From Saccoglossus kowalevskii (Eukaryota > Hemichordata > Enteropneusta > Harrimaniidae), in the NCBI RefSeq assembly GCF_000003605.2, contig NW_003141812.1:36587-88911 (forward strand): a DNA stretch of 52,325 bases, in the 5' to 3' direction. The notes beneath the pieces are model-generated. The model searched no databases and was not told the DNA's origin. It worked only from the letters and a program-made list of their open reading frames with translations. A program made the translations under genes and the position numbers. Shown piece after piece: positions 21,474-33,261 of this stretch (positions within the stretch are counted from its first letter, which is position 1; each line of letters opens with the position of its first letter).

Positions 21474-22408
21474 TATTTTGTTTAACTTATTGGCTTTGTG
21501 TATGTAAAGCATTATAACACAACAAATTTCAAGATCAAAATTTATAGAACTGTTAGGCCAAACTTATCCCGCACATAACTGGAATGAAATCCCGGATTAA
21601 CCAATGGTCCCTTGATAAACTTGCCTGACACACAAAACTCAATCCTAAATATGGTTTCATTTAAAAAAAAAAAAAAAAAAAATATTTGATATTCCTACTT
21701 TACCCATAATACATTGCTTACTCTAAAAGTTTTTTGGAACAAACATAAAAAATCACATGGAGAAATCACACATTGTGTCAAAGGTTCATGTTCATGATCC
21801 TGCCATGATGGACTTACTGAGGTCAAGTTGGAATACTTGGCCTTGATAACAATGTATCATTAAAATAGTTTAGATAATACAGAGACAAGGTTAAACAACA
21901 AATGCTGCTAAACAACTGATACTTACAGGCTCTGCCATGCCCATTATTGGATAGCAGGGGCAAAGATAGGGAATGTGAACAATAGTGGGCAATAATGTTT
22001 ACGTATAAGAATTAAGATATTAAAGTGGAGACATTCAAGACAGGAAATTACAGTAGTTTGTCTGGAGGGATCAAGTCTTGTACATGTTATCTCTACAATC
22101 ATTGCAACATTCTGCCTTGTGTTGTTGAAGTAGGTATGTCCACAACAACAATCTTAAAACTGTCTGAAGAGGTGGGTGTGAACATTCATTCTGTCCCACA
22201 TGCAAAGTTCCTGTATAAAAGAATTAACATGCGAGACAGTAGTCGGTAGTTTGCAGCCTCAGACATCTATTTTTGTTCATTATTCACTGTAATATGTAAA
22301 TTACATTAATGTTCCAATCACAACTTGACATCTTTATAGAAATTTAACTTGTCCAATGGAGTACTTAAGCTGACAGGTAGACAAGGTGGTTGGTGTAAAA
22401 ACATGATC
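21474..22408. other. No gene recognised; poly(A) run
   Basis: A 20-A run lies at 21663-21682. An open frame near 22025-22249 begins at GTG and has no recognisable domain. Confidence 0.45.
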
Positions 22409-22562
22409 TTAAAGCGAGAGGGTCATCCCAAGGAATTGAGTCCCAAGTGACGATAACAACACACGCTAAAAACGCAAAGGCTCATGGGTCGATGCTTGTT
22501 TGTAAACAATGACACGCTATGGCCAACTGACGCATGCGTAGGTGACGACTCTCTCGCTTTAA
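22409..22562 (+). mobile_element. Family B MITE, copy 3
   Basis: 154 bp with clean TTAA at both ends: TTAAAGCGAGAGGGTCATCC to GACTCTCTCGCTTTAA. Core words CGCAAAGGCTCATGGGTCG, TGTTTGTAAACAATGACACG and GACGCATGCGTAGGTG. The left CCTGCGCATGCG arm is deleted. Confidence 0.92.
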
Positions 22563-23126
22563 ACTGAGATACATTTGATGTTACACTTTAAATGAAAAAA
22601 GTCATTCATACTCTCCTGTAATTTACATAATTTGCTTGCTTCAAGACGCAGCAGGTTCAAGAGGTTTGTCTACTATAAACCTGTAAAAAAAAATTTTCAC
22701 AATCCACCCACCTCCAAAAGTAATTGTTCGATCATCGTCAAATTGAAGAGAAGATAAAATTCATCCACAATGATATATTGCTTCTGTAACAGACCAAAAG
22801 AATTGCATCTAAACCAAAAATTGTTGGTTGTGTACTGGAATATTGAAATATTACTTATTTTGACCATAGAATCTCTGTAATTTGCAAAAGTACATGCGCT
22901 ACTAATAGAACAAATATGGTAGTCATATTAAAGTGTTTTATTGTGTATATAGGTCAACAGAGGCAATCAGGAGCTGATAATCAAGTACTTTAACTATATT
23001 TTGTATCTTTGATAGGTATGTTTATTATCAATTTTGGAGTGCTTTGCCCTCTGTAAATATTGCCCTAGATATTGAGTGTTCCATCACCCGATGATATTAT
23101 CAGATGATGACATTGTGCTATGAACA
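22563..23126. other. No gene recognised
   Basis: A+T-rich DNA between a family B copy and the CTCF-like site. No repeat or exon seen. Confidence 0.45.
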
Positions 23127-23140
23127 GCGCCCCCTAGTGT
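23127..23140 (-). promoter_or_regulatory. CTCF-like motif
   Basis: On the minus strand the bases read ACACTAGGGGGCGC. That differs at one position from the commonly used CTCF core CCASYAGRKGGCRS. It lies in an unannotated A+T-rich stretch, where a G-rich word of this kind stands out. Occupancy cannot be inferred from one motif. Confidence 0.35.
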
Positions 23141-26034
23141 CAACTTTGAGTTTAGATTCATTATCAACTAAAAATATTGGCAGGTTATAGTTACTTTATT
23201 CTGTACAGTCTATTTTATACTGAAAACAATATGTTATAAAGTTTTTACTGTGAAATTATCAAATCATAAACAGCTGATCATGTAGAGTACAATACTCCAT
23301 CCTATGTTACCAACAGGGTTATAACCAGAAAATAAAAACTTTATCAGAATAAAAAAATAGCAGTCCTTAGTCTGTAGTAAATTTGCAGTTTGGCTCCAAC
23401 TTTCTTAATGAATAGATAGGAAAAGAGACAAATTTTGTTTAGCAAGCAATTCTATGGAGCAATTATCGCTTTCAGATACCAATATCGAGAATTGTTTGCA
23501 AAATCAAAGCAATTTTTAACTCAAGAATTGTAGAAAAAATGTGATTTGGTTGAAAGCAATAAAAAACAAACAAACATAAAAATAGGCAATATATTGTACC
23601 AAAACTCAGATGGGAAAAATTAAGGTGCTCAAGGTTCAAAAGTTAAAAATGTCTGTTTAATCTTTAATCATTCCAATAGCATAATTTTTTCAGGCTGTTT
23701 TTTACTTGTTTTCTGCAGAGCCATTCATAAAGTGGATGTCTGCACACAATACACACAGACGGAGTACATTTAACTTGTACAATAAATACTATTCATAAAA
23801 GAGCGTTAACAATCGGTGAAAACACTGTCACCTTCATTTAAAAGTCTTTTCGAACAAAAATAATAAATCGAGTTGTAAAAATAAACAGGTGTACTTCCTC
23901 AAAAGTGTAAGTTTCTTTATTCGCATATTGTATGCTGGCAATATAATCTATGTTGCACACAGCTTTGTATCGGGAACCAGTCGGGTATGTTTACGCTCTT
24001 TCTTCACGGTGCCTTAACTTGAGCATATTCACACAAGTACCAGAGGTTAACCACCGAGTGTTCAATGTGAAGAGTGAAACAAACCCCTTGTAATTGTAAC
24101 AACTTCTGCATAATAGATGTCTCAGATCAGCTTGGAAAATAAAAAGCAGTTTCCCTTCGAGGTGAACAGTTTTATTATCATGGTGACAACTATTTTTAAC
24201 ATGTTCAGCCTCAATATTTATAATAACTATTGAATACATTGTAAACAACTTAATTTTCAGTGCTAGGAATTTTGGCAATTTGATGATTTTCTGGCATTCC
24301 TGACGACAAATTTGTTTCTTGTGGAATTACCTTGGTTTACAGTAGATTGTCAATCTCCTTTTATGGGAATTTAAGCTGATTTTCGATGATATTGAGATTA
24401 TGAGAAGACTTTTTGAGAGTTCTTGCTGAATGCATGTATGTTGGTAAAAATATCATCCTGTTGCAATTTGTTTTTCAACGCATTCAATCTATGGTTTTGT
24501 ATTTATACTAACCTCTTGGATTTCAGCAAATGATTATCTCATAAAATCTGATGAAAACCAGTTTAACTTGGCAAAAATTATGTGACAGCAAGATATACAC
24601 ACAAAGTGGCCAGGATGTGTGACCTTTACAGATTTTAAAACTCCCATCATGCATCAGGTTATTGTCTGATTTCTGTTTATACTTGTATTAGTAATATACC
24701 CTTTTCAATCCAGGTGTCTTAGTTCCGGCTTAGGTTTCAGTGGTCTGATTTGTTGCTATTGTATCCATTTGGAGTGTGAAGTCTTGCAACTTCCTCCATC
24801 GTATCGGATCCGATGGGCTGTAAACAGCATGCATGGACTGCTCTTTGACTGTACTGCTGACATGCCAGTTTGGTTGATATACATTCTACATCAAATTTTT
24901 TGCACTTCATGGAATTTCGCACTCTGCTGTATAGGAACCACTATTAATGTTTTTTCCAGATGACGCAATTACGGTATTCACTGTCTCTTTGTTTGCCAAG
25001 AGCTGTATAAGAATACGGAATGCTTGTATTTAAATTCAACCTGCCGTGCATATACATGGTCATATTTCTGAATCGTTTTGAATTGTATAAATTGTGGGCT
25101 GTAAATTGTACCATCATGAGGCAAGAAAACTGATTGGCAGGGAGATAACCAACCTGGAATAATCCCACGAACTCCAGATGATGCACTCTGTCATTCTCCA
25201 GACATGAAATAACTTTATTCCAGTTTGAAAAACTTCTCCGAGGTTACCTATCTATGGAATCTATGTTCATGGTTCAATCAAATCCATTTTTTGCTACCTA
25301 AACTGATTACTTTTCATCAATAATGAAACGTAATTCCATCTACCTTGTCCGGAGTGAGTCCCTTCCTGGTAGACTCCGTTCATATCCGGTTATGTGGTAT
25401 ATTTCCAATGCTCCTTACAGTTTAAGGTATGTATATGAACCCTACAATTTATTAACCAAACTTTCAAACCTGTTAATAGAATGCAGTACATGTAATTAGT
25501 TGATCCCATAGATCATTCTTTCAAATTGCACTCTGGGGTAATTTGTACAGCTTTATTGACATCCTGAGGCAATGAATTTGCATATATTGTGGAATATATG
25601 TACTTATCACCAGGGCGACAAAATTTAAAGATTTTCGCTGACTCTCAAAATTTGCAAAAGTTTGTTTTTTGACAGTATGCGAGTCGCGGGCCACTTTAAA
25701 AGTCATTTTATGTCATGTTTATTCATGCAACACACATAGTCTCACATGATGTTACACATAAATAAACGCATGTCATGCAAAACTTGTCAACTCAAAATAG
25801 CAGCCATTGTGGTACTTTAATGGTACAGAAGTTAAACTGCCATGAAGCAGTACTCCAATGCAAATGTTAAATATGTTTACTTTAACCTTTATCCTGTCAG
25901 TCCTACTGTAATGTCTTCACATATGCTTTGGCTTTTTTGGCATCGTTAAAGCCTATGTATGGCATAGGCATGGGAATTGGAGCCATTTGCCTCACTTACA
26001 TGTACCAGTATGTACTGTTACAATGATTTATGGG
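23141..26034. other. No gene recognised
   Basis: Nearly 2.9 kb, the longest stretch in which I see neither repeats shared with the window nor convincing exons. Minus-strand frames at 23991-24278 and 24944-25186 were examined; neither has a domain or clear splice sites. Confidence 0.4.
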
Positions 26035-26197
26035 TTAAAGCGAGAGGATCGTCAGCTGCGCATGCAAGAATTGAGTTCTAAGCGATGATAACAACACAAG
26101 CTAAAAACACAAAGGCTTATGGGTAGAAGCTTGTTTGTAAACAATGACACGCTATGGCCATCTGACGCATGCGCAGGTGACTACTCACCCGCTTTAA
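26035..26197 (+). mobile_element. Family B MITE, copy 4
   Basis: 163 bp with TTAA at both ends: TTAAAGCGAGAGGATCGTCA to GACTACTCACCCGCTTTAA. Both inner arms are present: CTGCGCATGCA at the left and GACGCATGCGCAGG at the right. This is the most complete copy with the 22409 one. Confidence 0.92.
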
Positions 26198-26734
26198 ATA
26201 AATGTTTTATGTCTAATATATGTAAAGCAAATTAATCCCTGGTACATAATTGTCAAGGAGAAGTTTCCTGACATTTCTATTCTGTTTACAACTGTCCAAA
26301 TTGTCTGTTTACAATTTCTCATGCCTGCCTCTAGAGGGCATACTACATACAGAAATTCAAAGTATTTGCTTTCTAATCTTTCCATGAGTGATGAGTAGCT
26401 GTTATTCTCTTGTTACATTGTAACATACTAGTTACTGGCTATATTTCAAAAGTACTGTATGAATGTAATACCTTATTTCGTTTGTGAATTTATTTCTGCC
26501 CAAGCCAATTTATCAATGTGTTATGAATGATTACCAAAGTTGGAAATTTTGTAGAAATGCATTGTGATTGTCACTTGGATCAAATGTAGTGCGCCCTCTT
26601 CTCTGGAGTGTTTGAAATTGTTTATCTTTTTGTCTGCTAGATACAGTCCTCTTCTGATGTTGAATTCTATGACTTTACATTTTGAGTTGAAGCATAGATA
26701 CAAGGCAGAATTTGAGATGTTGATAAACCTGCCA

Positions 26735-27317
26735 ACAAACAATCTACTTTCTGATTGGTCTGACTGTTAGATGTTACAGTTCGGTAACCAATCAGTCACA
26801 GTCTTATAAGTAGCTTTGGATTGACTCCAACAATCATTCTACTCTCCAATAGGCCTGACTGTTAGATGTTACAGTTCGGTAACCAATCAGTCGCAGTCTT
26901 ATAAGTAGCTTTGGATTGACTCCAACAATCATTCTACTCTCCAATTGGCCTGACTGTTAGATGTTACAGTTCGGTAACCAATCAGTCGCAGTCTTATAAG
27001 TAGCTTTGGATTGACTCCAACAATCATTCTACTCTCCAATTGGCCTGACTGTTAGATGTTACAGTTCGGTAACCAATCAGTCGCAGTCTTATAAGTAGCT
27101 TTGGATTGACTCCAACAATCATTCTACTCTCCAATTGGCCTGACTGTTAGATGTTACAGTTCGGTAACCAATCAGTCGCAGTCTTATAAGTAGCTTTGGA
27201 TTGACTCCAACAATCATTCTACTCTCCAATTGGCCTGACTGTTAGATGTTACAGTTCGGTAACCAATCAGTCGCAGTCTTATAAGTAGCTTTGGATTGAC
27301 TCCAACAATCATTCTAA
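26735..27317 (+). repeat. 95-bp tandem array, six near-identical units, CCAAT in each
   Basis: TGACTGTTAGATGTTACAGT occurs at 26761, 26856, 26951, 27046, 27141 and 27236, exactly 95 bp apart. Each unit holds GGTAACCAATCAGTCGCAG, then TCTTATAAGTAGC, GATTGACTCCAACAATC and CTCCAATTGGCC. Differences are confined to a few bases in unit 1 (CAGTCACAG and AGGCC), so the array is young or homogenised. A diverged partial unit begins it at about 26735 (CTGATTGGTC). The AACCAATCAG word is the NF-Y consensus and is shared with the unrelated 33-bp array at 5 kb. Confidence 0.96.
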
Positions 27318-27545
27318 TAAAGCAATTGGGCATCTGGGCTTGAACTAAATTTAGTATATCTAAATTTCTGCTGTTATTTTTTTTCACTTTTCTTGTGTTT
27401 TATGAAACATTTATTTCCGATGATGAGACCTAAGTATCCTTTCCATTGTATTGCTTTGTTAGTTGCTGTAAAGGAGTCTGTCATTTTTGGCCGTATTGTC
27501 TGCACCATAATCCATGACGTATGTGACAAAATAGATATCTTTGAT

Positions 27546-27965
27546 TAAGCCAGTCTTTTATTATCCCTTGTTTCGCGAACCTGCCGAATGAACAGGAGCC
27601 GAAAATGAAATAAAATTTAATTTTAATTTCTCGCGCCCGCCGACTTGTAAGCGCAAAAAATAGCTAAAAAAATATTATTTTTATCTTCATTATTTTACCG
27701 CCCGCCGCATAACAAATCCAAGTTGCGTTTTCATGGGAGTATCATGATCAAAGTACCGAAGTCTCGCGCAGATGAGAAACAAGGTTATACATGGAATAAA
27801 ATTTTATTTCATTTCTTCTCTCTGATCAATGATCTCACTTACATTTCCTTGAGAATCACACAAATCTAATGGAAAAAAAGAATTAATTTTATTTTTTTTT
27901 CGCCCTCCTCAAAAAAATTGCCTTATGAAAACTCACGAAACAAAGAAAAAAAAAGTCTGGCCTTA
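27546..27965 (+). mobile_element. Putative Harbinger-type MITE with TTA duplication
   Basis: About 420 bp. Left end TTA then AGCCAGTCTTTTATTATCCC and TTGTTTCGCGA. The right end, read on the other strand, is TAA then GGCCAGACTTTTTTTTTC and TTGTTTCGTGA. The ends therefore match over about 30 bp with small gaps. A 3-bp TTA/TAA flank is typical of PIF/Harbinger transposons; the assignment is by that feature only. The inside is A+T-rich with GC patches (CGCGCCCGCCGAC, CCGCCCGCCGC). No transposase. Confidence 0.65.
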
Positions 27966-29348
27966 GTAGAGATATATAAATTAGCCATAGATATCACAGG
28001 ATATTTATGTGTACGTAAGAAATTCACAAAATTAATGAACCCGGAAAGTGAAATATAATTCAACCCTTATTCTGCTACACATGTAGTCCCATATACTTTG
28101 CATTGACTTAACCAGATAAGGGTTATTCTATACAAACTTTGAATTAGATTTAACCCTAAACATGTCAGCCCTGTGTACTTTCACATTGACTTGACTGGAT
28201 AATTAAAAGTTAAAATTAAACATCTTTAATTTCCAATTTGGACGTACCAGGTAATACCTGTATCTCACTGCACACTTTTTTGTAGAACACTGCCCTCTAT
28301 CCTGATCCAGAGAAATTGTCATGTGACTTTTCTCTGTGAATGCACATGACCTTTATTTTCAAGTTCAAAGTTAATAAATTATTATCAGATTACCGAGATC
28401 GACTCTAGTCCAACTTTATTTGGTCACAGATGATGGTGATCTTCTGAATGATTAATTATAAGATAATAACAGGTCTTTGAGATTACAACTATCATGATTG
28501 TTGCAAAACAAAGCATTTTTCTGATATTATAAAAAAATATACACAAATAGCCTTGCAAAAGGGTTTTAAAAAATGGCCATTTAATTATAAAAGTATTACA
28601 TATCGATAATTTTGAGATTAAAATTTAAATGCGTAATAGTATTCAGCGATAAGATATATTCATATCAGGGATTTTTTTAAACAAGGGAACAGGGACGCCC
28701 TCATGCAATGGCCATGCGCCCCCTTACCCTGGGGAGCAGATCCTCTGGCAACCATAAAATTCTGATTGACCATAGATCACATGTGGCCACAGTCTTCAAC
28801 TGTGACCTGTCCAACAGTAATTTTGACCCCAAGGAAGCCATAGAATGCTTCATTTTAACTTAGAATTATCAAAAACCCTCCACACCCTGGTAGAGAGAAC
28901 CCTATCCCCCTCCCCCTACATGGAGGCACCGCTGAATTGCAGTGCTCCCTCTTGCAATTTTTTTCTAGAAAAACCCCTGCGTGTCATTTTTGTCAATCAC
29001 AATAATGCGTTTGAGTGCATACCTCCATGGTGTAATGTAAACTACATTTTTATACCCACTGTACTATTACATGATGTAGTGCCTTTTCTCTTTCCGACAA
29101 TAGTGAATAATAATTTATGATGATTCGAACGAACAAATAAGTAAATAAAAATAGCAACAGACATATTTCTAACTGGTGTGGCATTGAATTTATATAGCAG
29201 AGGCTTTTTTCTGGCAATAAACTTTCTTGGGATTCACAGCAAATCACCATCGTAAAAGTTGTAATTGCCGTTATCTTCTGCCCACGTTATTCACTTTTGA
29301 TTTCTTTCATGCACTGTAACGCATTTTATGATCATGTCAGTTCCATCT
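27966..29348. other. No gene recognised
   Basis: About 1.4 kb. A GC-richer stretch (28690-28930) has GCATGCAATGG- and CCCCCTCCCCCT-type words and might be an unclassified element; I found no partner for it. Confidence 0.4.
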
Positions 29349-29477
29349 TTAAAGAATGGTTATCGTTGTGCAGTCCATGTTCATGTTTCATGTAAACAAT
29401 GTATTTTACACGTGTTGTATACGTCGCTATGGGACCCACATCGAACAGGACGCGACACGACGACCGCCACCTTTTAA
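29349..29477 (+). mobile_element. Family C MITE, copy 3
   Basis: 129 bp from TTAAAGAATGGTTATCGTTG to GACCGCCACCTTTTAA. Core CATGTAAACAATGTATTTTA and ACACGTGTTGTATACGTCGC. It has TTAA at both ends. It forms an inverted pair with copy 4. Confidence 0.9.
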
Positions 29478-29556
29478 TAGGATCTTATAAATCGTTGCTG
29501 TGAAACTATTTCTTATGTGATGTTTTCTTGAAAAGTATCATTTGCATGTTTGTGTT

Positions 29557-29689
29557 TTAAAGAGCGGCAGTTGTCACGCCGTGTCCTGTTCGATATGGGA
29601 CTCATAGCAACGTATACAACGCGTGTAAAATACATTGTTTATTTACATGAAATTCGAACACGCGCTGCGCGAAGACCACCGCGCTTTAA
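29557..29689 (-). mobile_element. Family C MITE, copy 4 (opposite orientation)
   Basis: 133 bp, same length as copy 1. Plus strand starts TTAAAGAGCGGCAGTTGTCA and ends CGAAGACCACCGCGCTTTAA. The core reads CATTGTTTATTTACATGAAA. It is only 79 bp from copy 3 and inverted to it, so 29349-29689 could fold into a long hairpin. Confidence 0.9.
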
Positions 29690-30005
29690 TGTACATTCAT
29701 TGAACTTGCATGAGTTAACCATAGATTAACCACAGAACAAAAATATTCAAAAATAATTCCCAAATAAAAACAGTGCAAGGAAATATAAGAGAAACAAACC
29801 ATGAATTTATTTTTTTAATAACTGTACAATGAGAATACTCCCAAATGAAAAAAAAAATTGATGAATCACATCTAGTGACGGAGCTCACCAATATGTCGTC
29901 CCTGTTCTACAATTACTTCATTAATTTATAAATCGTAAAGTGGAATGTTATTTTTCTGTATCATCAGTTATCGTTTAGTTATGCATGTTACACTGGCTTA
30001 GGCTT

Positions 30006-30045
<40 letters not shown>

Positions 30046-30761
30046 TAAAAACTCAGGCTTTTATAATTTATAACAATGACTGCATTATTAATTGTTGTAC
30101 TCCTCAAACTTTTATTTCAGTGCCTAACGATTTGTCTGAACAGGAAGTAAACAAATAAAAACTAAACATTTTTGTTCCTAAGGGGGCTTATATATGTCAA
30201 TATACTTTATTTTTTAAGTATATGCCGATCATTGTCAAATAAATTAAATTATGTTTAATAAATTCTATTCCGACCTAACTTTGATTGGCTCTTTCATATT
30301 AAAAAGCAATTTTTGACAATATTTGCTTTGTTTTTGAATTCTTGTAATTGACCTTTGTGGTACAGCTACACTGTGTAAAATGTTTTAGCATGTATAAGAT
30401 ATCCAAGTGTAAACATTACCATAGGAGGTTGAGACTTCTGCATTATGATCACAGCTCTGGTACTAATAATTCATGTGACCCCTGTTTTAGTGTACAATTC
30501 TTATACTCACAGTTGTACTGTAAACCATTTCATTTCCCTGCTGAGATTTAACACAATTTGGTGTTTCATTGGCTTCCTTAAATATTATAAAAGTTGCTAT
30601 GACTTTCATAATTTAGGTCTCCTGTGGGATATTCTCTGCTACCATTTTTATTAACTTATAAACATTGTGAATTTTAGTCATAATTTATTTCAATCATATT
30701 TAAAGTTTTTTCCACAGAAATAAACAGTAAATTTAAATACCACTGATAGTGAATTACAGTA
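29690..30761. other. No gene recognised; 33-base poly(T)
   Basis: A 33-base T run is at 30008-30040, followed by AAAAATAAAAA. Read on the minus strand it would be an A-tail, but no retrotransposed body was recognised beside it. Confidence 0.5.
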
Positions 30762-30955
30762 TACTGTAAAATACTTTATTTTTCGCTTGGATTTAATTTT
30801 CACTGAAGGAATGATTCAGTGAAAATAAAATCCAGCGAATATACCTTTTTTCCTATATTTTACATTCAACTCGCCAAAAGTCAGTAAAAATAAATTCCAT
30901 ACAAAACACCCAAAACGAGTTTTCAGTGAAAATTAATTCCAGGTATTCTACAGTA
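30762..30955 (-). mobile_element. Family A element, inverted, 194 bp
   Basis: Starts TACTGTAAAATACTTTATTT and ends GGTATTCTACAGTA, with TA at both ends. The right arm has lost the CGAAAATAAA part between AATTAATTCCA and GGTATTC. Confidence 0.88.
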
Positions 30956-31251
30956 GCTTGATATGTCCATTTGCGTATATGACAAGTGAACTGAGACAGA
31001 AAATTTGTCCTAAAACCAGATGGGTAATGTCATAATCTGTTACGTTAATGAATGTTGTCATTCAAGCATTTATGAAACATGTGACAAGCATGGACAACAA
31101 AAGTAAAATGTCCATACCATCTATACCTTCTGTAGTTCCCATGCCGACAAACAGTTGGTGATGTATCATTTACATTAAAAATGCAAACTTGTGTTGTTAG
31201 ACAAGGGTATCGCCAAGATTCCCTTGCTCAAAGCGTGAATTTTTCAGCTAT

Positions 31252-31440
31252 ATCGTAAAATCTTTATTAGAAACTGCATCCTTAATATATGTCGCACCTA
31301 TTCTTTTTGAACATTTGAGAACTAAAAATTCACCGTTTCTCATATCTGTAGATGCTCTAATAGAAACTGCCTTCCCTCTGTTGCATTCTACGTTGTACCA
31401 TATTGATAGAAGCTGCGGCTTCAAATACAGATTTTACAGG
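31252..31440 (-). mobile_element. Family F short repeat, copy 2
   Basis: Ends CGTAAAATCTTTATTAGAAA (left) and GGCTTCAAATACAGATTTTA (right) are inverted copies. On the minus strand the frame reads VECNRGKAVSIRAST, then LVLKCSKRIGATYIKDAVSN, closely matching copy 1. Compared codon by codon with copy 1, I count about 9 synonymous and 16 amino-acid-changing differences. That is too few to prove selection but slightly fewer replacements than expected without it. It ends at a TAG shortly after. Confidence 0.7.
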
Positions 31441-31534
31441 ATTACTTATTAGCAAGACTCGCTTTTTTCCATTCTTCTTGCACTTCAGACACACAGCTTC
31501 TGTCCTTGTTCTATTGAAAGAACACAAACTACAG

Positions 31535-31720
31535 TACTGTGGAATACTTTATTTTAGCTGGAATTAATTTTCGCTGAAAAAACTCTTTCAGTGTGTTGTA
31601 CGGAATTTATTTTCACTGATTTTTGGCGAGTTGAATGTAAAGTATAGGATAAAAGTAATATTCACTGGATTTTATTTTCACTGAATCATTATTTCAGCAA
31701 AAACAAAGTATTTTACACTA
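31535..31720 (+). mobile_element. Family A element, right arm shortened
   Basis: TACTGTGGAATACTTTATTT at the left; the right end reads TTTCAGCAAAAACAAAGTAT then TTTACACTA. The right GAAATAAATTCC unit is deleted. Confidence 0.85.
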
Positions 31721-32534
31721 CGTATCAGATTCTACAATACACTGAATGAAATTTTTTATTTGGGTGCACTTCTATTGGAGATTCACTTCTAATAAAGCAA
31801 ATATAGTATTTGCTGATGTAGAGACGCAAGAGACATCGGTTTATGTTTGTTATAACACATTGCCTACTGAAAGTTTCCATGAATTGCTTCGACAGGCATT
31901 GTGTTGAAAAACCAATATACCATATACCACCAATCTTAAAATCTCAAGCACTGGAATTTTCGTCAATCACGACTGATATTATCAGGATTTGAGAAAATTA
32001 TCATTTTACCATCTTGCACAGCTGTGTTGTAGTGGTTTCATTAAATTAAAACGCTCCGAGCTTAAATTAAAGTCTTAACCCTGAAAAAAATTGAAAATCG
32101 GCTGTTGAAATCATAAATTCCTTTTAATTTTTTTTTTTATGTAGGGTAGTTATTTTTAAGTGGAAATTTTTGAAGTGAAATACTTTTGTATTTTTACTCC
32201 AGGATCCATTTCATGTTAACTAGAATGGAAACTAATAGCATGTAAAATCATTTCTTGTCCGGGGGTGTGTAAGTACATTTTGTGAGGGACTACCAACTTG
32301 TAACCTGTCTGTAGCAGCATTAGTATTTTTATTTCCTGTAAAAAAATATTTTGATAGTTTTTTTTATTAAATTTGAGTGACGCAAAAATTCGTTTTTTAA
32401 ATTTGCAGAATAATAACTTTTTTAGTGCCTCCTCCCCCAATTTGACAATGGAAAATTCCTAACTCTTCTGGGCAGAGAGCTGCAGCTTATAACATGAAGT
32501 AACTAGGCAGAATAGTTGCTATACAAACTCTCAC
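31721..32534. other. No gene recognised (would be intron 1 side of the candidate gene)
   Basis: If the exon at 32535-32619 is real, this lies in its first intron. I see no second exon within it; a minus-strand frame at 32216-32440 has no acceptor or domain. Confidence 0.4.
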
Positions 32535-32619
32535 CCCGGAGCCCAAAGATCAGTCGCTGCCAACTTGTATTTGAAGACCCGGTGGTCTGCTTGAAGCTGT
32601 ACTCAACTCCAGGATCCAT
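32535..32619 (-). CDS. Candidate first coding exon of an unidentified minus-strand gene
   Basis: On the minus strand ATG at 32619-32617 sits in TCAGCATGG, with A at -3 and G at +4, a strong Kozak context. An in-frame TAG lies eight codons upstream (AACTAGTCG), so this ATG would be the true start. The frame MDPGVEYSFK...NTSWQRLIFGLR runs 28 codons plus one base, then meets GGG|GTGAGAG, a good splice donor. The stretch 32520-32830 is clearly GC-richer than its surroundings, as expected of a 5' UTR and first exon. Several ATGs occur further upstream in the presumed leader. I do not recognise the protein, and no following exon could be identified. Confidence 0.42.
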
Positions 32620-32828
32620 GCTGATACGGCTTCTCTGTCCCGACTAGTTTCGACATCTGTGTTTCTTGTTTTATCATGTTTGGAGTCATCTGTTGGAAAT
32701 CACCGCTATCATCCTCTCGTCTGTGTTGATGTGACTTTTGTCTGGCTTACACAATCCTGTGTTTGCTGTCTCCTTCCATCTGGGGAGTCTACGCTGATCC
32801 GCTGCTCAGATCCATTTGTAAACCCAGG

Positions 32829-32839
32829 GATATATTAAT
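32829..32839 (-). promoter_or_regulatory. TATA-like element upstream of the candidate first exon
   Basis: On the minus strand TTAATATATCC lies about 210 bp upstream of the candidate ATG, at the upper edge of the GC-richer block. If used, transcription would begin near 32800. In A+T-rich DNA such words are common, so this is only suggestive. Confidence 0.25.
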
Positions 32840-32991
32840 CAACACATATGCCCTCTCTATTCTAACTTATTCATTCAAATTTACCAGTTGAATCATCGAA
32901 AGAAAAGTTTTAAATTGAATATTTCGTTTCCATCAAGTCTGATTAACCACGCACAATTACTTGACCTCTGCATCTGATGAAATAGCTGTAA

Positions 32992-33261
32992 TCAAATCTG
33001 CTGTTTAATATCAGCTTGGTTTTCCAGATTATTGGAAATAATTTTTTCGGGAATTCGGTCTTTCTTCTGGATATCAGTTCTGCTGTATTTTCCCATATTC
33101 CCATTCCCAATATCCTGGTGCTTCAGTGCGTGATACTCCTTTTCCTGGAATCCTTGATGCATATTTGGGCTTGCATCCTGATTATTGGATATATTTCTGG
33201 TGTATTCAAAGCAAACTGAACTGTTTAATCCGTGCAATAACTCTGACCTAGTACATGACAA
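32992..33261 (-). CDS. Unidentified 89-codon hydrophilic open frame
   Basis: The minus strand is open to a TGA at 32992. It has no ATG at its 5' end; the first is internal (in SPNMHQGFQ). Composition is hydrophilic and mixed (FQEKEYHALKHQDIGNGN, KKDRIPEKIISNNLENQ), without low-complexity runs, and the opposite strand is open and hydrophobic. It lies 370 bp upstream of the candidate first exon on the same strand, so it could be part of that gene's leader, the last exon of another gene, or chance. No domain recognised. Confidence 0.2.
   Translation of the reverse strand: MSCTRSELLHGLNSSVCFEYTRNISNNQDASPNMHQGFQEKEYHALKHQDIGNGNMGKYSRTDIQKKDRIPEKIISNNLENQADIKQQI

Noticed and set aside
26735-27317. 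Tandem histone-type promoters (CCAAT then TATAAG)
   Set aside because: The motif distance is much shorter than usual and no coding sequence follows any unit; kept only as an idea about the origin of the repeat.
28690-28960. A GC-richer patch resembling a gene or transposon end
   Set aside because: No frame, no inverted ends and no second copy in this window.
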